Positions 49,708 through 58,868 of a DNA stretch of 64,000 bases are shown here, in pieces; positions within the stretch are counted from its first letter, which is position 1, and each line of letters opens with the position of its first letter. The position numbers and the translations under genes were made by a program. Location of the stretch: contig NZ_SCUT01000018.1 in NCBI RefSeq assembly GCF_004297265.1, positions 1 to 64,000 on the forward strand. Reading direction: 5' to 3'. This DNA comes from Reyranella sp. (GTDB lineage Bacteria; Pseudomonadota; Alphaproteobacteria; Reyranellales; Reyranellaceae). The notes beneath the pieces were generated by a model. The model was not told the origin of the DNA. It made no database searches and saw nothing but the letters and a program-made list of their open reading frames with translations.

Positions 49708-52176
49708 ATGGAGCCGCTTCCCGTCGACGAGGCACTGCCGCGTCTCGAGGCCGCGCTGGTGGCCGGCACCGCCGCCGTGCTGGTCGCGCCGCCAGGCGCC
49801 GGCAAGACGACGCGCGTGCCGCTGGCGCTGCTCGACGCGCCGTGGCTCGGCGGCCGCAGGATCGTGATGCAGGAACCGCGACGGCTGGCCGCACGCGCCG
49901 CCGCGCGCCGCATGGCCGCGAGCCTGGGCGAGGCGGTCGGCGAGACCGTGGGCTATCGCGTCCGCTTCGATACCAAGGTCGGGCCGCGCACCCGCATCGA
50001 GGTCGTGACCGACGGATTGTTCCTGCGCCTGTTGCAGGACGACCCGTCGCTCGATTCCGTGGGCTGCGTGATCTTCGACGAGCTTCATGAGCGCGGGCTG
50101 GAAACCGACCTGTCCTTCGCCCTGGTGTGCGAGGCGCAGGCCGCGTTGCGCGAGGATCTGAGGATCGTGGCCATGTCGGCGACGCTCGATCCCGGCCCCG
50201 TATCTGCCCGACTGGGTGGTGCGAGCGTGATCGAAAGCGCCGGCCGCATGTTCCCCGTCGAGACGCGCTATCTCGACCGCGAGCCGGCGGGCCGTCTTGA
50301 AGACAATGTTGCCGCTGCCGTGCGTCGCGCGCTCGCCGAGGAAACCGGCAGCGCGCTCGTCTTCCTGCCGGGTATCGGCGAGATCCGCCGGGTCGAGGAG
50401 CGGCTGCAGGGCATCGGCGCCGAAGTCGACGTGGCGCCGCTCTATGGCGATCTGTCGCCCGCCGACCAGGACCGCGCCATCGCGCCCTCCGCCCCCGGCC
50501 GGCGCAAGGTCGTGCTGGCGACCTCGATCGCCGAGACCAGCCTCACCATCGAGGGCGTGCGCATCGTGATCGACAGCGGCCAGATGCGCGTGCCGAAATT
50601 CTCGCCGCGCTCGGGCATGACGCGGCTCGAAACCGTGCGCGTCAGCCAGGCCTCGGCCGACCAGCGGCGCGGCCGCGCCGGCCGTCTCGAACCGGGCATC
50701 TGCTATCGCCTGTGGCCGGAACAGGCGCAGCGCGGGCTGCTGCCTTTCACGCCGCCCGAGATCCTCGATGCCGACCTGGCGCCGCTCGCACTGGAACTGG
50801 CGGCCTGGGGCACCAGCGATGCCGCAACGCTGCCTTGGCTCACGCCACCGCCCGCCGCCTCGCTCGCGACGGCGCGCGCGCTTCTGGCCGATCTCGGCGC
50901 GATCGACGGCACTGGCGCGATCACGGCCCATGGCCGCGCGATGGTGCGGCTCGGCCAGCATCCGCGCATCGCCCATCTCGTGCTCAAGGGCCGCGAGCTC
51001 GGACAAGGCAAGGTCGCCGCGCTGCTGGCCGCGATCCTGGGCGAACGCGATTTCCTGCGCCTGCCGCCGGGCCAGCGCGACGCCGATCTCCGGCACCGGG
51101 TCGACATCGCGCTGAGCGGGCGACGCGACGGCACCTTGCGGCTGATCCAGGAGGCGGCCCGACGCCTGATGCCGCGCGGCGCCGGCGACGAACGCGCCGA
51201 CATCGCCATGACGGGGCCGCTGCTGGCGCTGGCCTATCCCGACCGCATCGGCCGTCGCCGGCCCGGCACAGCCGGCCGCTATCTCCTGTCGGGTGGCCGG
51301 GGTGCCGCGCTGCCCGAAGGCGATCCGATGGCGAACGAGGAGTTCCTGGTCGTGGCCGATCTCGATGGCTCGGCGCAGGAATCGCGCATCTTCCTCGCCG
51401 CGCCGATCACGGCCGCGGAGATCGAGGAACTCTACGCCGATCGCATCGTCGACGAGCAGCTCGTGCAGTGGAGCGCGCGCGACGGCGCGGTGCTGGCGCG
51501 CCGCCGCCGCCGGCTGGGCGCGCTCGCGCTGGAGGACAAGCCGCTCGGCCAGCCCGATCCCGAGAAGGTGCGGGCGGCCATGCTCGACGGCGTGCGCCAG
51601 CTCGGACTCGGCGCTCTGCCCTGGAGCGACGACCTCGTGCGCTGGCGCGAGCGCATCGGCTTCCTGCGCCGCCATGCTGGCGAGGACTGGCCCGATCTGT
51701 CGGACGCCGCCCTGATCACGTCGCTGGCGGAGTGGCTCGGCCCCCATCTCGACGGCGTGTCGCGCAAGGATCATCTTACGCGCATCGATCTTGGTTCGGC
51801 ACTGAAAGCGCTGGTGCCATGGGAGAAGCAGCGCGAGGTCGAGCGGCTGGTGCCGACGCACGTCGAGGTGCCGAGCGGATCGCGGGTGGCCATCGACTAT
51901 GCCAATCCCGACGAGCCGACGCTTTCCGTCCGCCTGCAGGAGATGTTCGGCCTCACCGAGACGCCGCGCATCGCCGGCGGCAAGGTGCCGCTCACCATCC
52001 ACCTGCTCTCGCCGGCGCGGCGACCGGTGCAGGTGACGCGCGACCTCGCGAGCTTCTGGGCCAATGGTTACAAGGCCGTCAAATCGGAACTGAAGGGCCG
52101 CTATCCGCGCCACTACTGGCCGGACGATCCGTTGGTCGCCGAACCCACGGCGCGCGCGCGTCCCCGCCCGCGTTAG
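49708..52176 (+). CDS. hrpB: ATP-dependent helicase HrpB
   Basis: This 822-aa DEAH-box RNA helicase has Walker A PPGAGKTTR (K33), DEAH variant DELH at 124-127 (VIFDELHERG), SAT at about 157-159, and the second RecA domain with LATSIAETSLTIEGV and QRRGRAGR. The HA2 and HrpB C-terminal domains follow (ARDLASFWANGYKAVKSELKGRYPRHYWPDDP, abbreviated). The chosen ATG gives the usual HrpB N-terminus (MEPLPVDEALP); a GTG at 49693 is also possible. The role in bacteria is not firmly settled. It is divergent from the VOC-putA operon. Confidence 0.93.
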   Translation: MEPLPVDEALPRLEAALVAGTAAVLVAPPGAGKTTRVPLALLDAPWLGGRRIVMQEPRRLAARAAARRMAASLGEAVGETVGYRVRFDTKVGPRTRIEVVTDGLFLRLLQDDPSLDSVGCVIFDELHERGLETDLSFALVCEAQAALREDLRIVAMSATLDPGPVSARLGGASVIESAGRMFPVETRYLDREPAGRLEDNVAAAVRRALAEETGSALVFLPGIGEIRRVEERLQGIGAEVDVAPLYGDLSPADQDRAIAPSAPGRRKVVLATSIAETSLTIEGVRIVIDSGQMRVPKFSPRSGMTRLETVRVSQASADQRRGRAGRLEPGICYRLWPEQAQRGLLPFTPPEILDADLAPLALELAAWGTSDAATLPWLTPPPAASLATARALLADLGAIDGTGAITAHGRAMVRLGQHPRIAHLVLKGRELGQGKVAALLAAILGERDFLRLPPGQRDADLRHRVDIALSGRRDGTLRLIQEAARRLMPRGAGDERADIAMTGPLLALAYPDRIGRRRPGTAGRYLLSGGRGAALPEGDPMANEEFLVVADLDGSAQESRIFLAAPITAAEIEELYADRIVDEQLVQWSARDGAVLARRRRRLGALALEDKPLGQPDPEKVRAAMLDGVRQLGLGALPWSDDLVRWRERIGFLRRHAGEDWPDLSDAALITSLAEWLGPHLDGVSRKDHLTRIDLGSALKALVPWEKQREVERLVPTHVEVPSGSRVAIDYANPDEPTLSVRLQEMFGLTETPRIAGGKVPLTIHLLSPARRPVQVTRDLASFWANGYKAVKSELKGRYPRHYWPDDPLVAEPTARARPRPR

Positions 52177-52190
52177 CAGAGGCGGAGCCG

Positions 52191-52424
52191 CTACCGGGTC
52201 TCGATCAGGACCGACAGCAGGCGGCGCATCAGCGGCATCAGGAACAGCATCGTCGGGAAGGCGACCATCCAGGACGCCATCCACGATTCCATCCAGCGGG
52301 CGGTCATGCCCGTTTCGAATCCCATCGCCCGGATCGTGGCGATGCCGGAGACGATGAAGGTCATGACGAAGGTCAGCGCCAACGGCATGGCGATGTGCAT
52401 CGTTCGGGCGGGGAGTTTCTTCAC
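52191..52424 (-). CDS. DUF2798 small membrane protein
   Basis: This 77-aa protein has two predicted helices: residues 8-28 (IAMPLALTFVMTFIVSGIAT) and 45-65 (WMVAFPTMLFLMPLMRRL). The polar loop between them is rich in Met and Trp (WMESWMASWM). Length and pattern match DUF2798, a two-helix family of unknown function. It lies convergent to hrpB and 64 nt divergent from the amidase gene. No partner is evident. Confidence 0.75.
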   Translation of the reverse strand: MKKLPARTMHIAMPLALTFVMTFIVSGIATIRAMGFETGMTARWMESWMASWMVAFPTMLFLMPLMRRLLSVLIETR

Positions 52425-52488
52425 GGCGGGCCGGACAATATGGTACGGGCTTGGACCTCGTCCATCCCCGTTGCGGAACCCTCACCCC

Positions 52489-53946
52489 ATGTCCCTCGCG
52501 CTCCCGTTCCAGACCGCCAAGCAGCTCGCCGCTGCGGTCCGGAAGAAGAAGATCGGCTGCCTCGAACTGCTCGACCTCTACCTGAAGCGGGTCGAGGCGT
52601 ATAACCCCGAACTCAACGCCATCATCGCCACCGACATCGACGGCGCCCGCAAGCGCGCCAAGGCGGCGGACCGCGCGGTCAGGGCCGGCAAGAAGCTGGG
52701 GCCGCTGCACGGCGTGCCGATGACGATCAAGGAATCCTTCGACGTTGCGGGCCTCCCCACCACCTGGGGCGATCCCGCCTTCAAGGACACGGTCGCGACG
52801 CAGAATTCGCTGGTCACGCAGCGCATGCTGGATGCCGGCGTCACCCTGTTCGGCAAGACCAACGTGCCGCTGAACCTCGCCGACTGGCAGAGCTACAACG
52901 AGGTCTATGGTTCGACCAACAATCCGTGGGATCTCGGGCGCACGCCGGGCGGCTCCTCGGGCGGCTCGGGGGCGGCGCTGGCCGCCGGCCTCACCGGCAT
53001 CGAAGCCGGCAGCGACATCGGCGCTTCGATCCGCAATCCCGCCCATTATTGCGGCGTGTGGGGCCACAAGCCCAGTTGGGGCGTGGTCTCGCCGAAGGGC
53101 CATGCCCTGGGTGGCGCCGTGGCCTACGGCGATATCGGCGTGGTGGGTCCGCTGGCGCGCGGCGCCGAGGATCTCGAGATCGCGCTGACGGCGATGGCCG
53201 GGCCCGATTCGATCGACGGCCGCGGCTGGACGCTTACTTTGCCGCGCTCGAAGAAGACGAAGCTGCGCGACTTCAAGGTGGCGGTGCTGTTGACCGATCC
53301 CAACGCCGAGGTCGACGATTCGGTGCAGGAGCAGATCTCGAAGCTCGCCGCGTTCCTCGCCAAGAACAAGGTCAAGGTGAGCGACAAGGCGCGGCCGGAA
53401 ATCGACACGGTCGAACTGAGCGATGTCTATGTCCGCCTGCTGCGGGCGGCGACGTCGGCGCGCATGAGCGACGCGGTCTACGAGCAGGCCGTGAAGGATG
53501 CGGCCAGCCTGCCGGCCGACGACATGAGCTACTTCGCGCAGATGCAGCGCGGCAATTCGCTGCCGCACCGCACCTGGCTGCAGTTGAACGAGAAGCGGCA
53601 CAAGATGCGCTGGGCCTGGGACGCTTTCTTCCAGGACTACGACCTGATGCTCTGCCCGGTCGCCGTGACGGCGGCCTTCCCGCACGACCAGGCGGGCCTG
53701 CGCCACAAGCGCACGATCGTCGTGAACAACAAGCAGGTGCCGGTGGTCGACCAGATCTTCTGGGCGGGCTACTCGGGCGTCACCTGGCTGCCGTCGACGG
53801 CCGCTCCGATCGGCCAGAGCAAGGACGGCCTGCCGATCGGCGTGCAGATCATCGGCCGGCAGTATGGCGACTACGAATGCATCCAGTTCGCCAAGCTGCT
53901 GGAGAAGGAATATCGCGGCTTCGTGCCGCCGCCGGCCTATAGCTGA
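52489..53946 (+). CDS. Amidase-signature family amidase
   Basis: This 485-aa hydrolase has the Ser-cisSer-Lys triad: Lys81 in [10 protein letters not shown], the cis-Ser in [12 protein letters not shown] (156/157) and nucleophile Ser180 in [12 protein letters not shown]. The segment differs from the common DxGGSIR by Gly-to-Ala at 179. It should hydrolyse amide bonds of small molecules. The start at [13 protein letters not shown] is preferred because upstream in-frame sequence overlaps the divergent gene. It precedes apt by 14 nt on the same strand, possibly co-transcribed. Confidence 0.88.
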   Translation: MSLALPFQTAKQLAAAVRKKKIGCLELLDLYLKRVEAYNPELNAIIATDIDGARKRAKAADRAVRAGKKLGPLHGVPMTIKESFDVAGLPTTWGDPAFKDTVATQNSLVTQRMLDAGVTLFGKTNVPLNLADWQSYNEVYGSTNNPWDLGRTPGGSSGGSGAALAAGLTGIEAGSDIGASIRNPAHYCGVWGHKPSWGVVSPKGHALGGAVAYGDIGVVGPLARGAEDLEIALTAMAGPDSIDGRGWTLTLPRSKKTKLRDFKVAVLLTDPNAEVDDSVQEQISKLAAFLAKNKVKVSDKARPEIDTVELSDVYVRLLRAATSARMSDAVYEQAVKDAASLPADDMSYFAQMQRGNSLPHRTWLQLNEKRHKMRWAWDAFFQDYDLMLCPVAVTAAFPHDQAGLRHKRTIVVNNKQVPVVDQIFWAGYSGVTWLPSTAAPIGQSKDGLPIGVQIIGRQYGDYECIQFAKLLEKEYRGFVPPPAYS

Positions 53947-53960
53947 TCGCAGGAGACAGA

Positions 53961-54488
53961 ATGTCCAAGGATATCGACCTCAAGAAGCACATCCGCTCGA
54001 TTCCCGACTTTCCCAAGCCGGGCATCCTCTTCTACGACATCTCGACCCTGCTGGCGCATCCCAAGGCCTGGCACACCGCGATCGAGCGGCTGGCCGACCT
54101 GATCCGGCCGCACAAGCCCGACGTTCTGGCGGGAATCGAATCGCGCGGCTTCCTGCTGGCCGCCCCGCTCGCGCTCGCGCTGGGCACCGGCTTCGTGATG
54201 ATGCGCAAGCAGGGCAAGCTGCCCGGCACGACGGTGCGCCACACCTATTCGCTGGAATACGGCACAGACACGATCGAGATCCAGCAGGATGCGGTACACA
54301 AGGGCGCAAGGGTCGTGCTCGTCGACGATCTGCTGGCCACCGGCGGGACCATGGGCGCCGCCGTCCATCTTCTGGAATCCGTCGGCGCCGTGGTGCCCGC
54401 AACCGCGGTCATCATCGAACTCACCTTCCTCGAAGGCCGCAAGAAGCTCACGCCGCGGGTCGAAACGCTACTGCAGTACGACAGTTAG
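53961..54488 (+). CDS. apt: Adenine phosphoribosyltransferase
   Basis: This 175-aa purine-salvage enzyme converts adenine and PRPP to AMP and pyrophosphate. Visible are [15 protein letters not shown] (about 14-28), [14 protein letters not shown] (about 58-71), the flexible loop [10 protein letters not shown] and the PRPP-binding motif [13 protein letters not shown] (about 118-130). Length fits bacterial Apt. AGGAGA lies upstream of the ATG. It follows the amidase and is followed by the second copy of a composite palindromic element. Confidence 0.95.
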   Translation: MSKDIDLKKHIRSIPDFPKPGILFYDISTLLAHPKAWHTAIERLADLIRPHKPDVLAGIESRGFLLAAPLALALGTGFVMMRKQGKLPGTTVRHTYSLEYGTDTIEIQQDAVHKGARVVLVDDLLATGGTMGAAVHLLESVGAVVPATAVIIELTFLEGRKKLTPRVETLLQYDS

Positions 54489-54499
54489 AGTTTCGAACT

Positions 54500-54605
54500 C
54501 TTCCCCTTTGCGGATTCCGCAAAGGGGAAGTGCCCTCGTCTTACGAGGGCGATGGGGTCATGCCCCCTCCGCCCCTCCGGGGCACCTCCCCCTTTGAATT
54601 GGGAG
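54500..54605. repeat. Composite palindromic element, copy 2 (pairs with 21732-21852)
   Basis: About 106 bp contain four hairpins in order: CTTCCCCTTTGCGG/CCGCAAAGGGGAAG, TGCCCTCGT/ACGAGGGC, GCCCC/GGGGC and CCTCCCCC.../TTGGGAGG. The linker GCGATGGGGTCATGC between hairpins 2 and 3 is identical to the reverse complement of the linker in copy 1. Stem sequences differ between copies, but pairing is preserved. It lies between two genes on the same strand (apt and DUF2817), so here it cannot serve only as a bidirectional terminator of convergent genes. Confidence 0.75.
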
Positions 54606-54664
54606 GAAGGCCACGCTTTCCGCCTCGTCGCCAAACCGGCTACGATGCCCGCCGGAGGAAATGC

Positions 54665-55756
54665 ATGTTCTCAGTGTCCGGGTGCTTCTCTGAAACCTAT
54701 GCCGAGGCGCGCGCGAAGTTCTGCGGCGCCGCGGCCGATGCCGGCGGCGCGCTGCGATCCTGGCTCAATCCGAAGGCGCGGGGCCCCAACGGCGAGAGGC
54801 TGTTCCTAGACACGGCGCGCTTCGGGGCGACCGATGCCGAGAACATGCTGGTGCTGATCGCCGGCACGCACGGCGTCGAGGGGCATTGCGGATCGGGTGC
54901 CGAAATCGCGTGGATGCGCTCGGGCGGGCCGGCGAAGCTGCCGCCAAATACCGGCGCGCTGCTGATCCATGCGCTCAACCCCTATGGCTTCGCGTGGACG
55001 CGCCGCGTCACCGAGGACAATGTCGATCTCAACCGCAACTTCGTCGATCACGACAAGGGCTATCCGAGGAACGACGGCTATCTCGAGATCGCCGACGCTG
55101 TGCTGCCGGTTGCGTGGAACGAGGCGAGCGCCGCCGAGACCGAACGCACGTTTGGAGCCTTTGCGCAGAAGCACGGCGCCTTCGGCCTGCAGAGCGCGAT
55201 CAGCGGCGGCCAGTACACGCACCCCGACGGGATCTTCTTCGGCGGCACCACACCCACCTGGAGCAACCGGACGATCCGCGCCATCGCCCGCGAGGAGCTG
55301 TCGCAGGCGAAGCGCGTCGGCATCATCGATTTCCATACCGGCCTCGGCCCGTTCGGCCATGGCGAGCTGATCTGCGCGGTGTCGCCTGCGGCCAAGTCGT
55401 TCGCCCGCGCCAAGGCCTGGTATGGCGACGAGATGACCTCGCCGGAAGGCGGCACCTCGACCTCGGCAGTGGTTGTGGGCGTCATGACCGATGCCTTCCC
55501 GCAGGAGCTGCCCGATGCCGAGGTGACGCCGGTGGCGCTGGAATACGGCACCTACACGGTGCCGGAAGTGCTGAACGCGGTGCGCGCCGACAACTGGCTG
55601 CATCATCGCGGCGACCCCGGCTCGCCGCAGGGTCGCACGCTGAAGGCCGACATGAAGGAGCGCTTCTTCCCGGCCGGCGACAAATGGCGCGAGATGGTCT
55701 GGACGCGCGCCGACCAGACCATCGGCTGGGCGCTGAAGGGCATGACCGGGGGATGA
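54665..55756 (+). CDS. DUF2817 zinc-carboxypeptidase-like protein
   Basis: This 363-aa protein is of the DUF2817 family, related to M14 carboxypeptidases. Zinc-ligand candidates are His69 and Glu72 in GTHGVEGHCGS. The conserved Arg/Asn set DNVDLNRNFVD is at about 118-128, with a later DFHTGLGPFG and a C-terminal GTYTVPEVL carrying the likely catalytic Glu. No signal peptide is visible, so it is probably cytoplasmic. GGAGG precedes the ATG. It overlaps the cNMP-patatin gene by 4 nt, so the two are translationally coupled. Confidence 0.85.
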   Translation: MFSVSGCFSETYAEARAKFCGAAADAGGALRSWLNPKARGPNGERLFLDTARFGATDAENMLVLIAGTHGVEGHCGSGAEIAWMRSGGPAKLPPNTGALLIHALNPYGFAWTRRVTEDNVDLNRNFVDHDKGYPRNDGYLEIADAVLPVAWNEASAAETERTFGAFAQKHGAFGLQSAISGGQYTHPDGIFFGGTTPTWSNRTIRAIAREELSQAKRVGIIDFHTGLGPFGHGELICAVSPAAKSFARAKAWYGDEMTSPEGGTSTSAVVVGVMTDAFPQELPDAEVTPVALEYGTYTVPEVLNAVRADNWLHHRGDPGSPQGRTLKADMKERFFPAGDKWREMVWTRADQTIGWALKGMTGG

Positions 55757-57567
55757 GTCTGACCGTGCCGAGCGAGGACACCGCCCGGCTGCGTCTGCAG
55801 AAGGTGTTGCAGCAGACTCCGCTGTTCGCCGACCTCGACCCCGAAGCCCTGGCGGCGGTCGAACACCAGTTGACGTTGCTGGTCCTGCCGGGCGGCGCGG
55901 CGCTGTTCCGCCAGGGCGAACCGGCCGACGCCGTCTATGTCGTGACGAGCGGCTCCCTCGGCGTCTTTCGCCATCACGAAGCGGGCGACGCCCGCGAGCC
56001 CGTGCTGATCGCCGAGATCCCGCCGGGCAATCTCGTCGGCGAGATGTCGCTCCTGTCGCAGGGCAAGCGCACGCGCAGCGTCGCAGCGCTGCGCGACAGC
56101 GAAGTCTGGCGGCTGCCCCAGACCAGCTTCCACGCCCTCACCTCGCATCATCCCGAGGTCCTGCCGGCGCTGATGCGCAGCGTCGTGGCGCGCAATGCGC
56201 AGGATGTCGGGAACCGGCGCCGCCAGCCGCGCACCTTCGCCCTCCTGCCGAGCGGGCCCGACGTCCCGTCGGCGCGATTCGCGGTGATGCTGGCCAACGC
56301 GCTCGGCCGCATCGGCACCCAGGTGCAGATGCTGGGATCGGAATCGCTCGAGCAGGAACCCGAATGGTTCACGCGCTGCGAGATGGAATCGTCGTTCGTG
56401 CTCTACCGCGCCGATCCGACCCTGACACCGTGGACCGAGCTCTGCCTGCGCCAGGCCGATTGCCTGGTGGTGATGCGCAACGCCGACAACGACGCGCCGA
56501 CCAGGGTGCCGTTCGAGATCGAGACGGCGCAGAGCGGCGCGGTGTTCCACCGGCGCCGCGAGCTGGTGCTGCTGCACGAAGGTCACGATCCGAAGCCCGG
56601 CTCGACGGCCCCGCTGCTGGCGGGCGGCCTCTACGGCAACCACCATCACGTGCGGCTCGACATCACGGCCGACATCGACCGGCTGGCCCGCATCCTCACG
56701 GGTCATGCCGTGGGCATCGTCATGGCCGGTGGCGGCGCGCGCGCCTTCACGCATATCGGCGTGGTCAAGGCGCTGCGCCAGAGCGGCGTGCCGATCGACC
56801 TGGTGGGCGGCACCAGCATGGGCGCCATCGTCGCGGCCGGCGTCGCCTCGCGCTGGAACGACGAGGAGCTCGACTCGCGCTTCCGCCGAGCCTTCGTCGA
56901 CAACAATCCGCTCAGCGACTACACGGTGCCGCTGATCTCGCTCTTTGCCGGCCGCCGCGTCACGCGCCTGCTGCGCATGGCCTTCGGCGAAAAGGACATC
57001 GAGGACCTGGTCCTGCCCTATTACTGCATGACCGCGAACCTCACGACGTCCAAGGCCGATATCCATACGGTCGGGCGGCTTTGGCGGTGGCTGCGCGCGT
57101 CGGTGTCGATCCCCGGCGTGATGCCGCCCTTCAACGAAGCGGGCGAGGTCCACGTCGATGGCGGCGTCATCGACAATTTCCCTGTCCGCGCGATGCAGCG
57201 GCTGGGCCGCGGCGTGACCATCGGCGTCGACATCGACACCGGCGGCGCGCTCTCCGCTGGCGAGGGCGTCATGGAACCCTGGTCGGCCTGGCAGTTCTTC
57301 CGGCGCCTCGTCTGGAAGCGCAACGAGACACTGCCGATCCCCTCGATCGTGCGCATCCTGCTGCGCTCGGCGCTGGTCGCCAGCACCTCGCGCGCGGCCG
57401 AGGATCGCGCCGCCGCGGAGCTGCTGATCGTGCCTCCGATGACCCATATCGACCTGCTCGACTGGACGAGCTTCGACGCGGCCATCGAACTCGGCTACCG
57501 CACGACCCTCGAGGGGCTGGAGAAGGCCCGAACACTGCCGATCGGGGCGCGTCTCTTCCTGTCTTGA
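55753..57567 (+). CDS. Patatin-like phospholipase with N-terminal cyclic-nucleotide-binding domain
   Basis: This 604-aa protein resembles neuropathy target esterase-type bacterial proteins. Residues about 20-140 form a cNMP-binding beta-barrel (LFRQGEPADAVYVVTSGSLGV, then GEMSLLSQGKRTRSVAAL as the phosphate-binding cassette). A middle linker domain follows. The patatin domain (about 315-480) has the GGGARAFTHIG oxyanion loop, nucleophile Ser of GGTSMG (about 355) and the catalytic Asp of VDGGVIDN (about 470). It should hydrolyse phospholipids or lysophospholipids, possibly regulated by a cyclic nucleotide. The start overlaps the DUF2817 stop (ATGA). Confidence 0.9.
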   Translation: MSLTVPSEDTARLRLQKVLQQTPLFADLDPEALAAVEHQLTLLVLPGGAALFRQGEPADAVYVVTSGSLGVFRHHEAGDAREPVLIAEIPPGNLVGEMSLLSQGKRTRSVAALRDSEVWRLPQTSFHALTSHHPEVLPALMRSVVARNAQDVGNRRRQPRTFALLPSGPDVPSARFAVMLANALGRIGTQVQMLGSESLEQEPEWFTRCEMESSFVLYRADPTLTPWTELCLRQADCLVVMRNADNDAPTRVPFEIETAQSGAVFHRRRELVLLHEGHDPKPGSTAPLLAGGLYGNHHHVRLDITADIDRLARILTGHAVGIVMAGGGARAFTHIGVVKALRQSGVPIDLVGGTSMGAIVAAGVASRWNDEELDSRFRRAFVDNNPLSDYTVPLISLFAGRRVTRLLRMAFGEKDIEDLVLPYYCMTANLTTSKADIHTVGRLWRWLRASVSIPGVMPPFNEAGEVHVDGGVIDNFPVRAMQRLGRGVTIGVDIDTGGALSAGEGVMEPWSAWQFFRRLVWKRNETLPIPSIVRILLRSALVASTSRAAEDRAAAELLIVPPMTHIDLLDWTSFDAAIELGYRTTLEGLEKARTLPIGARLFLS

Positions 57568-57592
57568 CAGCGAGCAGGCCCACCGCTTCTAT

Positions 57593-57608
57593 TTTACCTG
57601 ACGGTTAA
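57593..57608. promoter_or_regulatory. Possible ArsR operator upstream of the arsR-AHSA1 operon
   Basis: TTTACC (57593-57598) and GGTTAA (57603-57608) form a dyad matching at 5 of 6 positions around a 4-nt centre, in a locally AT-rich stretch 10 nt before the regulator start. TTAACC/GGTTAA-like dyads are plausible ArsR-family sites; assigned by eye. Confidence 0.4.
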
Positions 57609-57617
57609 TAATGAAGA

Positions 57618-58004
57618 ATGGCCATGACTCCTGCCAGCGATCGCCTCACCGCCACTTTCTCCGCCCTCGCCGATCCGACGCGACGGGCCATCCTGGCGCG
57701 TCTGACCCTGGGTGAGACCTCGGTCGGCGAACTGGCCGAGCCCTTCGACATGTCGCTGCCGGCGATCTCCAAGCATCTCAAGGTGCTGGAGCGCGCCGGA
57801 CTCATCGCGCGGGGGCGTGACGCCCAGCGCCGCCCCTGCCGCCTCGCCGCCGCACCGCTGCACGAGGTCTCCGACTGGGTGGCCACCTATCGCCGCTTCT
57901 GGGAGCAGCGTCTCGACCGGCTGGAAGCCTACCTGCACGAAGCCCAGGCGTCTTCGCCCGCGCCCAGGAAGAGGAAACCGACCCATGCCCGCAAGAGCAA
58001 GTGA
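57618..58004 (+). CDS. ArsR-family regulator of an AHSA1 operon
   Basis: This 128-aa winged-helix regulator has FSALADPTRRAILARLTLGE at about residues 14-33 and the helix-turn-helix VGELAEPFDMSLPAISKHLKVLERAGL (abbreviated; about 36-62). There is no metal-binding CxC, so it is one of the metal-independent ArsR proteins typically paired with SRPBCC genes. The C-terminal tail is Arg/Lys-rich. It overlaps the AHSA1 gene by 20 nt and likely controls the following two or three genes. Confidence 0.88.
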   Translation: MAMTPASDRLTATFSALADPTRRAILARLTLGETSVGELAEPFDMSLPAISKHLKVLERAGLIARGRDAQRRPCRLAAAPLHEVSDWVATYRRFWEQRLDRLEAYLHEAQASSPAPRKRKPTHARKSK

Positions 58005-58458
58005 ACCGAGCTTTCCGGCGCGTCGCGAATTCACGCTGAACCGGGTGGTGGAAGCGCCGCGCGCGCTCGTCTTCCGCGCCTTCATCGAACCCGAGCGCAT
58101 GAAGCAATGGTGGGCGCCGCGCGGCTTCCACATCCTGTCCTGCGCCCTCGACCTGCGCGAGGGAGGCGCCTGGCGCATGCGGATCCGGTCGGACGAGACC
58201 GGCGCCATCCAGACCGAAGTCGGCACCTATCGGGAGATCTCCGAACCCGAGCGCCTCGTCTTCACCCATGCCTGGGTCCGACGCGACGGGTCGCTGACGC
58301 CGACGACCCTCGTCACCGTGACCTTCGCGGACCTTGATGAAGGCACGGAGGTCCGCTTCACCCAATCCGACTTCCATTCGCCCGAATTCTGCCAGAGCCA
58401 CGAGGAAGGCTGGAGCTCGTCGCTGGAGCAGCTCACCAAATACGCGCCTCGCCTGTGA
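57985..58458 (+). CDS. SRPBCC/AHSA1-domain protein
   Basis: This 157-aa START-like helix-grip protein begins REFTLNRVVEAPRALVFRAF (about 13-32), followed by MKQWWAPRGF and the closing EEGWSSSLEQLTKY. This is the Aha1 C-terminal domain-like group with a hydrophobic ligand pocket. It is very commonly encoded beside an ArsR regulator, as here (20-nt overlap). The ligand is unknown; roles in stress or secondary metabolism have been suggested for the family. Confidence 0.88.
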   Translation: MPARASEPSFPARREFTLNRVVEAPRALVFRAFIEPERMKQWWAPRGFHILSCALDLREGGAWRMRIRSDETGAIQTEVGTYREISEPERLVFTHAWVRRDGSLTPTTLVTVTFADLDEGTEVRFTQSDFHSPEFCQSHEEGWSSSLEQLTKYAPRL

Positions 58459-58486
58459 ACGCGGCCGGCAAGACGGAGGAAGCATC

Positions 58487-58855
58487 GTGACGGACGACAA
58501 GGCGCGGCATCTGGCGACCCTGCGGGAGCTCAACCACCACTACGTGCGCTCGGTCGCCGAAGCCGACGTCGAGTGGTTCGACCGGCACCTGTCGGACGAT
58601 TTCCACAATACCAATCCCGACGGCTCCGTGATCGAGCGCGCCGCCTTCCTGGCGCAGATCGGCCGCGGTTCGGCGGTGAAGGATCTGCGCGAGCACGACG
58701 TGAAGATCCGCCTGCTGGGCGGCTTCGCCATCATCCATGCCCGAACGAGCTACACGAAGCCCGACGGCAGCCCGGGCGCCGGCTGGTACACCGACGACTG
58801 GCAGCTCCGGCCGGAGGGCTGGCGCTGCGTTTCGGCCCACGTCAGCCGTTCCTGA
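58487..58855 (+). CDS. SnoaL/DUF4440-like NTF2-fold protein
   Basis: This 122-aa protein starts at GTG, supported by GGAGGA 5 nt upstream. The NTF2-like pattern is seen in VRSVAEADVEWFDRHLSDDFHNTNPDGSV (abbreviated; about 20-48) and WYTDDWQLRPEGWRCVSAHVS at the end. This is the DUF4440/nuclear transport factor 2 family of small enzymes and ligand-binding proteins. It follows the AHSA1 gene by 28 nt and is probably co-transcribed. Substrate unknown. Confidence 0.8.
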   Translation: MTDDKARHLATLRELNHHYVRSVAEADVEWFDRHLSDDFHNTNPDGSVIERAAFLAQIGRGSAVKDLREHDVKIRLLGGFAIIHARTSYTKPDGSPGAGWYTDDWQLRPEGWRCVSAHVSRS

Positions 58856-58868
58856 GCGCGCCGTCGCC

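Noticed and set aside
49210..53706. Very long open frame on the minus strand opposite hrpB and the amidase
   Set aside because: Its translation is Arg/Gly/His/Asp-rich low-complexity sequence without any domain, and it lies opposite well-supported genes; long antisense frames are expected at this GC content.
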